DNA from: Notamacropus eugenii
Taxonomy: Eukaryota > Chordata > Mammalia > Diprotodontia > Macropodidae
Assembly (NCBI RefSeq): GCF_028372415.1
Contig: NC_092874.1
Location: 335,810,651-335,874,650 of the forward strand
Direction of reading: 5' to 3'
Length of the DNA: 64,000 bases
Numbering within the stretch: the first letter of the stretch is position 1; every line of letters begins with the position of its first letter. This document shows positions 11,065 through 24,000 of this stretch, piece after piece. The notes beneath the pieces were generated by a model. It ran no database searches. It was not told the DNA's origin and saw only the letters and a program-made list of their open reading frames with translations. Position numbers and translations under genes: made by a program.

Positions 11065-11910
11065 GTTAAGAGGTAGAATTTCTTTTTATTAAGGCACATA
11101 AGCTATGTTTGGAGCCCAATAGCCATAGTAGCCTCCTGGACGAGATAAACAATTCTTCCAGAGATAAAATTTCAGAACAAGCAGCAGCTTTTTAAACCAA
11201 ACTCCACTTTCTCAACACATTTGCTGCTGCTTACTATTATGGAGTCATCTGTAGAAAAACCCATTACCACCTGAAGAAGAAAAAGGTTTGTCCATGAACA
11301 AGCTAGAGGTCCAAGCAGACCCAAAATCTTGGCACTCTGACTCCAGATTTTACCCTAAGCATTTCTCACCCATGGCTAGCTTCCTGGGGAAACATACATA
11401 TGTGAACTAAGAGCTAAGAGCCTCCAACGCTTTGTCTTCAAACATCCCTTCACCTACTAAACACCTTCATGGGTACAAGGAAGACACATTACCCCAAGCA
11501 GACCTAACAGCCATTTTCTCCTCTGCAGTTTAGGAATGGATTTCCCTGTTACCATAAATACTGTCTACAGCAAATTTTCAGTTTGCAGGGCAACAACTTT
11601 GAGCGGAAGGATTATACTGGAGTTGCCTTCTCTGCTTCTGCACAGCATCTCCTAAATGGCCCTGGGGCTTTTCTTTTATCAGACATGAGGCTGCTTGAAC
11701 TGGTACATCCCCGACCTATTCCAGGGCCTTGCAAACCAGAGTCCATCTGAATTAGGAAGGCCAGGTGAAAACTGGACTCCAGGCTGAAGGTCGTTCTCCA
11801 AGTTCCAATCACAACAGGGGTTCTTTGCATCTTGCTGATTTCTTATTTAAAAACTAATGGCCCTCAACAGAACAGCAACGCCTCCCTGCCTCACCCTTCC
11901 TCTCCCTCAG
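11065..11910 (-). other. TOP3A: TOP3A 3'UTR
   Basis: Follows the TOP3A stop on the minus strand for about 845 nt. The minus strand carries AATAAA (plus TTTATT at 11085-11090) with a GU-rich run just downstream (CA repeats at about 11047-11056 on plus), so cleavage near 11065-11075 is likely. The end is inferred from these signals. Confidence 0.65.
11085..11090 (-). terminator. TOP3A: TOP3A polyadenylation signal AATAAA
   Basis: Perfect hexamer on the minus strand about 820 nt after the stop, followed by a GU-rich element encoded by CACACACAC on plus. No better signal lies closer to the stop. Confidence 0.65.
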
Positions 11911-12083
11911 TCATCTGTTCTGAGGGCAGGTGAGCCGGGTATGTCCAGGCTGGTGACAGAGGCCACATTTCCGTATTTTCTTTGCTGTGAGCTCGGTGTC
12001 TGAATTAGTCCTAGGTCTTTTGCTTTTGGCGTCTGACCCTTGGCCCTGCCTTTGGCCCCCGAACCAAGGTGGTCCAGAAGTTC
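11911..12083 (-). CDS. TOP3A: TOP3A coding exon 19 (residues 951-1007 and stop)
   Basis: Encodes [20 protein letters not shown], a basic KRPRT segment that could act as a nuclear signal, and the CCHC knuckle [18 protein letters not shown]. Stop TGA at 11911-11913. Confidence 0.96.
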
Positions 12084-15000
12084 CTGAGGAAAGAAACAAA
12101 GGCAAAATCAGTTTGCAAGCTGAGACATCAGGGTAATAGGGAAGGAACGTCTCAGTGTCAAGTGAGAACGGTGTCTGACCAGCATCTTTGTGGAACAACA
12201 CATCTTAAAGTATAAGTATGTCTTTTACAAGCAAAAACATTTAGAAGCAACAATGAAGTTTTGTTTCAGTCTCCAGAATGGTAATGACATAAAAGTACAA
12301 TAAACACCAACTTCTGAATACATAAACTTTCCCAAAGATCATGAAGTGTTTATAGATTACAATTCCATGCACTCTCGCAGTGCCACAGGAAAGGATTTTC
12401 ATTTTACAGGAGGGGCAACCCATGTTCATGGAAGACCCTTGGCAAGGACATTAAAAGACTCAGTGTATATCTTAACTGGTGTCTTTCCTATTGTATTTCT
12501 CACTGATCATGATTAAAATGCAGTGAAACTCTTCCAAGTTTAGAATTTCTCTGCTCTCCACAGGTAAACCTCTCGACAGCTATCAACTTTTAGCACAATT
12601 CTTTGTGAGGCACTGTGGTGGTACAGTAGGAAAAGCACTGGCCATTGAGGGGGGCGGGGTGTCAGACCTGGGTTCATGGCCTGGCTGCAACCATCACTTC
12701 GTAACTGTGAGCAATTGACTTAAAACTGCAAGCCTCAGTTTCTCATGAAGAAAACTGACATAATGTTTACCCTGCCTACGACAAGAACAAACACTGATAA
12801 GTGCCTTATGTATGTGCAAGTCACCGTGCTGGGTGCTAGGGATAAAAAGACAAAAATAAACAATCACTGTTAAATGCCAAGATGTGATTAAAGGCAATTG
12901 GAAGTGCGAGAGGGCACCAACTGGGCCATTAATTAAGGTTTCATGGAAGAGGTAAAACTTGAGGAGACCCTTAGTTTTGATAATGAAAGGCAGAGAGAAG
13001 GGAGTGTATGCCAGGCTTGGGGGACAACGTCTGAAAAAGGACAGGCGTGGCTAGAGTGACAAGTGCAGGGAACAGCTTAGCTGGTAGTTCTGTCTGGTCA
13101 GAAGACAGAATATGTGAAGGGGAGTAATAGGCAGGCAGGTTAGAGCCAGCCTACAGAGGGCCCTAAAGTGCCAGGATGCATTTGTACTTAGTGAAAAGGG
13201 GGCCTCCCAATGTTTCTGAACAGCAAAATGATCTAATCAGACTGAGACCATGCTGCCTGGCAGTCCTCACAAAAGGTAACAAGGACCAAACTTCATGGAA
13301 GGTAGCGGCTCAGTAAGTGGGGGAAGGGGGCAGACATTATAGATGTGGAGGGCTGGCATCAGTAAAATCTGATAAATGACTGGACGTGAGGGGAGTGAAG
13401 GAGAGGGAAGAAACAAGGATGCCTCACAGGTATGAACCTGAGTGTGGTGCCCTCGACAGAAAGAGAAACGTCGGAGGCCTGCCTCACAGAAGTGGTGAGG
13501 GCCAGAAGAGAAGTTAGAAATGGCGCTGTCAGCCATGAAGTGCTATATTAACATAAGTTATGATCGTCACGTCAAAAAGACTTGAGAGGGAGGTGCTCCT
13601 CTTTCATGGAGTGAGATATGGCCTTGGGAAGTGAAGTGTGTAAAAACTGAGACTACCCTTCACAAAATGTAATGTAAAAGTGAGCTTCTGTGCCTCTGCC
13701 CTCTCTTGTTTTCTTCTTCTTTGGCTCATGGAGCAGAAGAGGTGGGGATATGTTTATATGTACAAACACACACACACACGACAGCAGCACAAACTTAAGA
13801 ACATAAAGGTGTCTGTCCATCCCCATGACTTGTCTCACCCGGCGCCATGTTTTCATCAGCCCACTGAAAGAAGCCGCACTGCTGCTCCCTCGGTTTGGAG
13901 CACGTGTGGAACTGCCGACCCTTGTTAGGTCCCTCCTTCTGGACTGTCCGTGTGATGGCGGGTTGGTTGCACATGCACGTGGCACTGCTGCTATTACTGC
14001 CATGGCTTCCAAACCTATCTTGCCTTCCTCCAGAATTTGTGGAGTTGCCTTGGAAGTGATTAGGAGTCCTTGTTCTAGAGGGAGGGGTCATTTCTGTTCC
14101 CTGCTGACTGTCAGCCCACAGGAAGAAGTTGCAGCTGCCCGTGCTGCATTTGTAGAAGTGCCTGCCCTGATTGGGACCTTCTTTACGGACAGTGAGCAGG
14201 AGGGCCTCTTGGCCACAGTTACACATCACAGTATTATGATTCTCTCTGGTGGCTGTTGAGGGTGGAAGCATCCTGGCCAAGGGCTTAGGGGCTCCAGTTT
14301 GTCGTTCTGTGGGAGAAATGCAGTAACTGCCCTGGTTGCTGCCCATTCTGTTCAGGGACTGGTTGGTCTGTAAGTGGTTTGTAGGTTGGCCTGCTGGCTG
14401 GGAAGCTGTGGAAGGACCGCTGGAAGATCTCAGGTCCAGGACCTGCATCAGGGTCTCATCACAACCTCCAATGCAGCCCACAAACTCCAGAGGCATGGTG
14501 GGTGGGACGCTTCCTCGCTTGAACTTGAATTTCAACCTATTCATTCCAAAGGAGAAGAAAAATTAAAACCAAAATATAGATTATCTTGCTTAATTAAGGA
14601 GAGATATTAACTTTAAATATCTCCTTATTTTTTCTTTATAACTTTCCCCACCCCTCAGGATGTAGTAAACCTACCTATAGCAACTGCAACTGTTCATGTG
14701 CAGCAATTCTTATCCTTTCCAGGAGACCAAGAGACTGCTAAGTATTTCTGCAGTTCCTAAACTCCAATTTTGAACTCATTTGCAAATCAAATCAGCCTAA
14801 TCATCCAGTTCAAAAATTTCAATTGTCTATGCTATATCCTTGATGTTTTTTAAAGGACACATCTGATAAAAAAAAATAAATGAACAGCAAACTATTCTTG
14901 GAAATAACACCAAAAAATATCTGGGAGAAAGAGTAAGAAAATGATACCATATTAAGAGAAGCCAAGAGATTAAGGGGATTGTTGCCTGTTGAACACCCCA

Positions 15001-18000
15001 ACTCCCGGTAAAGGAAAGCCCTGATGGAAATGAATGAAAAGGCCTAGGACCAGGACCAGGCCTTCTGATAATCTCTACTTGATTAAAACCAAAAGCAGTC
15101 TAATTCGCTATGTTGTCATTGCAATAGAAAAGAAAGAAAAAAATACTCTGTTAATTCCTCAGACTGACCTGTGAACAGGATGTGGTTTGCAGACTGGACA
15201 CACACTTTCATCCTTACTGGCTTCTAGAACAGAATCTGGAAACCATATAGCTTTTCGGCAGTCCGGGTAGCCCATGCAACTCAGGTAGAACCTGTGGAAT
15301 AAAATCAATCTGGTTTTCTGAAAAGATCTCTGTTACCATGAAACTAGAGTCAAACATCTAAAATTTGCTATTCATCTGAAACCTAAGATTTCCCTAATTA
15401 GCTATGATAGTGGATTATTCTGAGAGAAAGCTTAATGGGATATTAATGGGACTAATGCTGAACATCTAATAAGAATGTATAATAAACCTATTTCTCACAT
15501 ATAGGCAAAATGAAATAGCTTGGTACTGATATTAGTATGTAAAACTTCAACTCTTAGTCACAAAAACTCAAGATTTACTTAGAGACTATATGACTTAATT
15601 GACTATTTCGTTAAAGTTTGTCTTATTGGATATTTTTACCAGAAAAAGCAAAAATAATTTAAAGGGCAAATTCTCATTCAAATATAAACTATTGCTGATT
15701 AATACAACTTATCAATCTCAACCCCCATCCCCCTCAATGAAGTTAGCATTTCTTCTCTGTCTCTAGTGCAGGATCATCTATATTCTGTCCTCTAATTTTG
15801 GGTGTGATTCAAGATTCTGTCCTGGGCCCTCTTCTCTTTTCTCTCTAAACTCTTTCACTTGGTGACATCATCAGCTTCCATGGTTTACTTATCATCTCTA
15901 TGCTGATGACTCTCAGCTCTATATAACTGGCCCTGGTTTCTCTTCAGCATTCCCATCCAGCATCGCCAGCTGCCTACAGGGCATTTCCCACCAGAAGGCC
16001 CCCAGGCTTCTCATACTCAGCATGTGCAAGAAGCTTCATTATCTTTCCCCCAAAAGCCATGTCTCCAGAACTTTCCTATTTTTTGTAGAAGATACAACAA
16101 TCCTTTGGGTTTCACAGGTGTGAAACATCAGAATCACCCTCAGCACTCCCCCTCACCCTACACAGCCATACCAGTTCTCATTCATTGCTCTCCACCACAT
16201 CTCTCCAGCCCCGCTTCTCTCCTCTCATGTGGTGCCCATTCTAATTCAGGTCCTTATTACCTCTCACCATGGACATGGCTGCCAAAGTGATTTTCTAAAG
16301 CACAGGTCTGATCATGTAATTCCACAGTGCATTACATCCCAGCAGCTCCCTATTACCTCTGGATTAAACATAAGCCCCTCCAGCATGTAAAGCCTTCCAT
16401 AACCTGGCTTCATCTTACCTTTCCAGCCTTAAACATTATTCCTCTATATACATTTTTCAGCAGCTCAGTCACACTTGACTTCCTGCTCCTCTTGACACAC
16501 GACAGTTCCTTTCTCCTGTTTCTGTGCCTGAAACGAACTTCCCTCCCCACGTGGCTTCCTTCACAGCTCAGCTCTAGCACCATCTCCTATATGTAACCTT
16601 TCCTGTTCCCCACAAACTACTATTGTCTTCACCCAAAATTACCTTGTTTTTAATGGTACATATTTTGTATTTTTTTATATATGTTATCTCCTGAAACAGA
16701 AGGTAAGTTCCTCCAGGTAAAGGACTATTTCACTTTTTTCCCCCCTCTGATGCCTAGCACATAGTAGGTGCTTTTAGTGCTTACTGTTTAACTACTTCTC
16801 TCTCTCTCTCTTTGGAGACGGAAGGAGCCACAGGCAAAGGCAAATATTCTCTCCCCTTGCATTGCCAAGCAGCCTGTTTAACTGTCTATGTGTCCAAAGT
16901 CAAATGGTCTCCTTGATTCAAATTCTGAACCTGCAGGGGAACCTGATCAAAAGTAAAGACTGCTGAATGAAATGCATTACTCTGAACATTCATGGAAGTC
17001 AATGAAGCCTTCTGTAGCTCATCAATCTATTCGTACAGTCCCAGCAGACCTACCGCATTTAGAGTGTAATGACAAGCATGGAGGTCTCTCAAAGACACAA
17101 AGTAAATGCATAGAGTAAGTGCTCAAATACCACAAGTGGTAACTTTAGACACACAGAACATTAGACAGAACAGACCCGCCATTCTTCCTCCTCTTGAGCA
17201 CCATGTCTTTGTTACATTGTGGACATTTCTTGATAGTTGCCGGCATAGCTGGGTAGATCTCCTCTTGGTCGACTGCTGTGGCCACTTCTCCAAAATACTG
17301 AGACAATGCTTGATCCAGCCTGCAGTGAAGACATGCATGCACATGCATCAGCCTGCTTACTCTGTGGGTATTTTCAGAGTTGTGTATACATAAGACACAC
17401 ACTTTCCTGGCCACTGAACCACAGCAAAGGGACTGCAAGTCAGCAATGAGCTGACGGCTCTTTACTTTGGTTCTTGGCACATGCGCAGCTAGAGGCAGAT
17501 GGGATAGTGTCGCCACTTCTACCACTGTTCATCCCACAGTTAGCACCGGGGTACCTGGGAGAAACAGATACACCACAAACGTGCCAAGCACAGTCTCTAA
17601 AAGTAAACCAGATCACTTGGGTTTCCAACTAGCTTTCTAAATCAGAGCAGGGAAAGCAGGATGTGGCTTCCAGTCAAAAGCAATACAAGCCTTTCATTAA
17701 CAGCAGCTAAAAAACAAACACAACGTTTGCCCAAACTAAGACTAAGAGCCCAATTAAAAACATTTCTGGGGTGAAGAGACAGACTTTTAAAAATCTGTTT
17801 TTATTCTGAACTTAACAAGGACTGCATTGTCTGCAGTTCAAGGCAGAGTTAAGATCATCATAACAAATGCCATTCAAGGTTCAGCCCAAGGGTCCCCTCC
17901 TACACAAAGTCTTTTTTGACTCCCCACCCCAAATCTGTCGTTGTTTAGTTGTTTCAGTGATGTCCAACTTTTTCTGACCTCACTTGGGGTTTTATTGGCA

Positions 18001-21000
18001 AAGATACTGGTTTGCCATTTCCTTTTCCAGCTCATCTGACCAATAAGGAAACTGAGACAGAGTTAAGTGACTTCCCCAGGGTCACATAGCTAGTGTCTGA
18101 GACAGAATTTGAACTCAAGTCTCCCTGACTCCAGGCCAGGACTCCACCCACCGCAAATTGTATCCATTCTGCATTGACTTTTCTGGGTGCGTATTATTTG
18201 AACATGTAAAGGCCCTTCATACCAGGGCCTTTTTCATTTCTTACCTTTATATCCCCAGCACCTAGCACAGTACCCTGCAAAAGCTTATTGAATGACTGAT
18301 TGTTTGCTGTACTTTTAAAATTTGCTAAGTGCCTTACAAGTATCTTACTTGAGCTTTACAGCAACCCTGTGAGGCAGGTACTCCCTGTGTCCCTATCTCT
18401 GTTTTATAGATGGGATAACAGAGGTGCAGGTAAGTTAAATTTGCCCATGGTCAGTCTGCTAGTAAATGCTGGAAGTGGGGTCCGAACCTACCACTATGTA
18501 TATGACACTATGTTGAGTGAAGCTCCTGCTTAATTTTTGAATCTTGAGTATCTGAATCTGATCTATTTATAAAATATTTTCAGACAAATACTGGTACCAA
18601 AACATGAGAAATATTCAAAGTCAAAGCACCAAGGGAAGGGGCCCCACCCCTGGGCCATTCACCATAAGGCATGAGTTCATGGGGAAAAAGGAGCTAACCA
18701 CAGGTTAATAATCCAAAGCATCAGCCATGCTGATACCCAGCCCATGTCTCCGCTGACTCACTCCTGCTGTCGGCTCCAATAGTCATTTTAGATAAGAACA
18801 GGAAGCAAATATATCCTATGATTCCCTCAAAGGATCTCAAGTAACATGGTTCTTGGACTGGGAAAGTCTCACTGATACTCACTGGTTGGCATGGGCCACA
18901 GCTTCGATGAAAACTTGCTTATATTTCTGAATTTGCTGTCTCAGGACCACATGCTTATCCTTTTTCCCCTCACAAATAAGTTTCAGGTCAGCTTCTAGCT
19001 CAGCCCGGAGGTCAGGCTTAGACATCTCATAGCCCATGGAATCATAACCTGCCAAAGAAAGGACTAACATTAGTAAGTCCAACATGGCTTCTCCATGGGA
19101 GTAGAAAGATACCTCCCACTATCCCTGAGCGGAGAGAGGACTCTGATCTTACCTTCCACCAGCCCCATGCCCAAATGTCCTGGGAGGAATCGTTTATCAG
19201 GGGTGAGTCCCACATACATCCGTGATTTGATGGTCTCGATATGCTCTGCATGAGTTGCATCCGTCCCTGGAAATAATTTCAGTCACTTTGGGAGTGCAGA
19301 TAAAATCCCAGGTTAACAATCTATTACAACTGAACTACATTTAGTGTCTGTCAGACCCAAGCGGCAACAATGGTTTTCTGAAAATATGTTGCCCTTTTTG
19401 AACGTCCAACTTTTGAAGGTACTTGGGGAAAGAATTAAACGATCATTTTTATTAAGTATCTATTATGAGCCAGACATCGCACTAAGCATTTTACAAATAT
19501 TATCTCATTTGATCCTCCCAACCGCCTGTGAGGTAGGCATGATTTTTGTCCCCATTTTACAGATGAGGCAACTGAGGCAGAGGTTAAGTGGCTTATCCAG
19601 GGTCACACAGCTCGTTGGAGCACATCTGAACTCATGTCTTCCCAAGCTCCGGCTCAGTGCTCTACACTGCATCACCTGCTGCCTCTTGGGGACTAACTGC
19701 TGGTGAAGATCCCAAGCCAATGATGTAGAGAATAACATAAGCGGCTGGCCAAAATAAATAATAATCTTTGTTGCCACAATGACAATGAAGCATTAGACAA
19801 ATAGAGCTGCTTTATTTGACCTCGTGGCTCAGGTTAAAGCAAAGACCTGGATTTGGGAATTTACAGAAAATCGGTACTTGGGAAGTTAGGACAAACAAAC
19901 TTTATTTTTATGTGGTATAGCAAGCAGGCAAAAAACTCAACCAAACAAACATATATTACATGGCGATATAAACAGACAGGTTCACCCCCATGGATGCAAG
20001 AAACACACTCACTTGAGAGGGACTTGTGTCACAGACAGAACACACTCAAAGTTGGGTTCAAGCAGGAAATTTTATACCCTAAAACCAATTCCTGTGGAGA
20101 AGAGGTAGTAAGTGCAGACACGGCAGGGGGCATTCCCAGGCACACCTAGATGTGGTGGGAAGTTCTCCAGGTGACTAACTGATCCCAGATTTGGGGACCA
20201 AAGATTGAGAGAGGGTTTGAGTCAGTTATCTGAGACAGCAGGGAATGACCAGAAGCTGCTAGCATTAACTGCTTGACACGGTTAATGTAAGTCCATACAG
20301 TGGAAAAAATACAAACCTGTCTGCCACTGCCTATGTGCTTTATGGGCACTGAGACTGCTCAGTCAAAGTGGCTCCATATTGGAGTCCTATCATTAGAACA
20401 TCAAATAATATAAGTATTACAGTTATCACAACAATGAAGCTCTTATTAAAATTTCTAATTTGTGGAGCTCAGTTGGAATTACTTCCAGTTGCTACACATA
20501 TGACAGGAAAAGTCATTTCACCATATTGGGCCTGTTTCCTTCTCTATAATGAAAGAGCATCAATCTAGATGAGCTTTACAATCCTTTCATTTTGAAAAGT
20601 TTATGATTCCAGGCTTTTTACAAAATGCCAACAGAGGAAATATTCCACTGCAGCCAAATAACCTGACAGCCCTTTAGCTAAAGGAAATGCCCACTCCTAC
20701 TAGAGTTCCCCAACGTGACACCACAAAGATTCCTGACCAATGCCGTGTTTCTCCATGAGGGCAATAAGATCTGCTTCTGTGAGGAGTTGGGGTGGGCTGG
20801 TTTCACCATCCACCATTTCTATTGTGGTTGGCTGGAAGCAGGAACCTTTCTCATAGATGGGAATGACCTGAAAAAAAAACAGTCTCTAGTCAAATACTTC
20901 TTTAGTCATGTTAATATAAAATGCAATATCAAAATCAAAGAAAGTCTGTATCTGGCCCTGACCTGCACAACCCTAGGGTCAGTGGGATACATGAAGGGTC

Positions 21001-24000
21001 AGACCAATCGGTACTGGAGAATGCCATGAACACCATGCACAAAAGAGTCTTCACAGGGTTTTAGAAGAGAGATAATTAAAAATGGAAAACTCCACTAGCT
21101 ACTAAAGGCATCTAAATCAAAACAATTTTAAGACTACCACTGCATGCCTGTTAAACTATCAAAAATAAATTAAAACCAATAAAACCTAATGTTCAGTCAA
21201 CCAACATACTTAAAGTCTCTGTTATGTGTCAAACTGTGCGCTAGGCCAGGAGAATAAACACAACAATGGAAGCTCATTCTTTTGAGTAAAACACATACAT
21301 ATGTATATGTTTACACATTCACAAACATATGGAAAACATATACAAATACAATGTAACTTAAGGGTAGGGATATTAATAGGTGAGAAAATCAGGAAAGGCC
21401 TCATGTCGAAAGAAGGACTTATGCTGAGCTCAAAGTAAACTAGGGATTCTAAGGGGTGGAAGGGACTGGGCATGGAGGTAAGAGATGGGAGTATGGTGCA
21501 TGAAAAATAACAAGGCCAGGAATGAGTAATAAGGCTCGAAAAATAGACTGCAGTCAGGTTAAGAAGGGTTTTAAATGCCAAACAAAGAAATCTGCATTTG
21601 ATTCTAGAGGCAATAGGGAGCTATTGGGTGCTTCTGAGTAGGGGATTACATGGTGAACCTATGCTTGAGCATTTTAGCAGCTGAGAAGTTGGAATGGAGA
21701 GGGAGAGATATGAAGCAGAAGTCTACTTGCAACAGTAGTACAGTAAATGAGGGCCTGACCTCTTGTGGTGGCCACATGAGGAAAAGGAAAGGGAGAGTTG
21801 CTGTGGAGACAGAATCAACAAGAATCCAAACACATGACAGGATATATGGTATAAGGGGAAGTGAAAGTTGAGGCTGACAATGGTTGTTTTGAACATGTGG
21901 AGTTGGAGATACCTGCAGGAACTCCATGTAAGACTACTGCTGAGACATAGAGCAGGGCTGGATACACAGATCAGAGTCATCTGCACAGAGATGAGAACTG
22001 AATCCATGGGAGCTGATGAGGTCACCAAGTCCAAGTATATCAACAATACATGCCAACAAAGGAAATATTGCACCATAGTCAAACATATGATCCCCCTCTG
22101 GCCCAGGACAGAGACCCATATGTTACCCATAGTTACAGTGGAGAATATAGGTGGTGATAAAGCAAAAGCACACTAAAAAAAGAAAATGAAGCAGGTCAAG
22201 GAGAACCAGGAAAGAACAGTGTCATGAAAACTCAGAGTGGACAGAACAGTCAACAATACCCATTCCTTCAGAGAGGTTAAGAAGAATGACAACTGAGAAA
22301 AAGATGCTGGATTTAACAATTAACAAACCACTGGTAACTTGGGAAAGAGAAGTTTCAGCAGCTGCATAAGCCTGATTGCAGGGGGTTAGAGAAGTGAGAG
22401 TACAGACAGCTTCTTCGAGAAGTCTGGCTGTGAAAGGGCAAAGCAGAGAACAGGATCCTGAGGGGACAGAAAAATCAAGTGAGGATTTTGTTTTTTTTTT
22501 AATGTGTGGAGGAGAAAAGGATGTGTTTATTTATAGGCAGCAAGGGGGACAATAGACAAAGACTGAGGTGGGGAAGCTGAATCCTAAAGAAACCCAGCTG
22601 AGGAGACAAGAGGGGACAAGTAAAGGAGGTGGCCTTGCTGAGACAGTCCTCCTACCCATCAGAGGCTGTAGTAAAAGAGGTGAGGCGAAGGGGGGATGGA
22701 TGATGTCAAGGCGTTTTGAGATGGAGGGGAAAGGAAGAAAGCTCATGGAAAGAATGGTTTATACTTTCTCAGTAAATTGTGAAGTGAAGACCTTTGCTAA
22801 GAGGGTGAAGGGAGCAGGTGCTGTAAAAGACCTGGAGAAGGGAATGCGTGTATCAGCCACAGTGGAGAGTGTGACAGAGAATCAGTCAGGGAAGAGTTAA
22901 AAAGACTGTCTGCTGCACTGGGAGTAGAAACACTGTGTGGTATCCCACTAAGACTTTCTGTTATTTCCATAACCACTGTCCAGCTTTCATATAAGTAGGA
23001 CCTAAGGAGATGGCAGGGGTAATCCAGGGCTAAGGCTTGGCAAGGAATATGAGGCAAATGCACAAGAAGGGAGTGGCTCTAAGGGTAGAAAACTGGAATG
23101 GTGAAAAGTTAACTAAGTCAAGTTTGGGAAGGGAAGAAGGTGAATCCAGAGGGCAGGAGAATGATGTAAGAGAGACCCACATAGAAGGGGTAGAAGTCAC
23201 AGCTGAAGAAGAGTGAGGCACATGGGAAGATGGAAAGATAGAATGCTATAGTCAGAAGAATTTTTAAATTACTGGTCATAGAATCTCCCTTATTTCTGTC
23301 TTTGTAGCTCTAGCCTTTAGTACAAGGTATGACACATAGTAGGCACTTAATACACGCTTGCTGATTGATTAGAAGTGAAATGCTTGTGGGTGATGAAGTG
23401 AAGGGGTGTGACTGTCCCCTGTGTGCGGCTGAGGCAGAGAGGAGGAGGAGGAGGTCTTCAAGGGTGGGGAGAGCAGCAAGCTACAGACTCAGCAGGATAA
23501 TGCTAGTATACTGGAAGAGGGCTTAGCATTACCAGAGGGAATTCTAGTAACATGTATTAAGACCTATAAACTGTTCAATATTTCTTTCCAGGTTATTCCA
23601 GTTTGGTGAACACCTTACTCAAGGAAATAACACAAAAGACAAAAAAAGTAATTTGTACAAAAATGTTCAGAACAATGCTATTTATGGAAATGTAAAATCT
23701 GGATCCAACCTGAATGACAAACAATTGGAAAATCAACTAACAAACTATGCTATATTAAGTGAAGAGTAATACTGACTTACTGAAAACTAGTATGTGAAAA
23801 ATGCCAGCATGCAGAAATGATTAGAGGCATACTCTATATGAAAGCTGTGCCAACCAACCTGATTCTGAAGTAAAACTGTTACTGCGTCACAACCTTGCTA
23901 TGTTATTTGGCTAATCCACCATTTATAATATTTATTGTTCCCATGAAACTATTCCCTGAGACTGTTTTTTGCCTAACATGTTCTCCAAGAACCAATCAAT

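Larger units (their letters stand above)
12090..13830. other. TOP3A intron 18: repeats
   Basis: Holds an inverted partner of the 10469 repeat (12341-12412), a SINE (12605-12745), a CR1/L2 piece (12790-13520) and a short (CA)n near 13772. No coding signal. Confidence 0.7.

Noticed and set aside
13825-14259. 144-residue plus-strand open frame
   Set aside because: It is the antisense of TOP3A exon 18, which is clearly coding on minus with two GRF fingers.
21723-22130. 135-residue minus-strand open frame
   Set aside because: Sense strand of the long minus-oriented L2-type LINE; LINE remnant, not a host gene.
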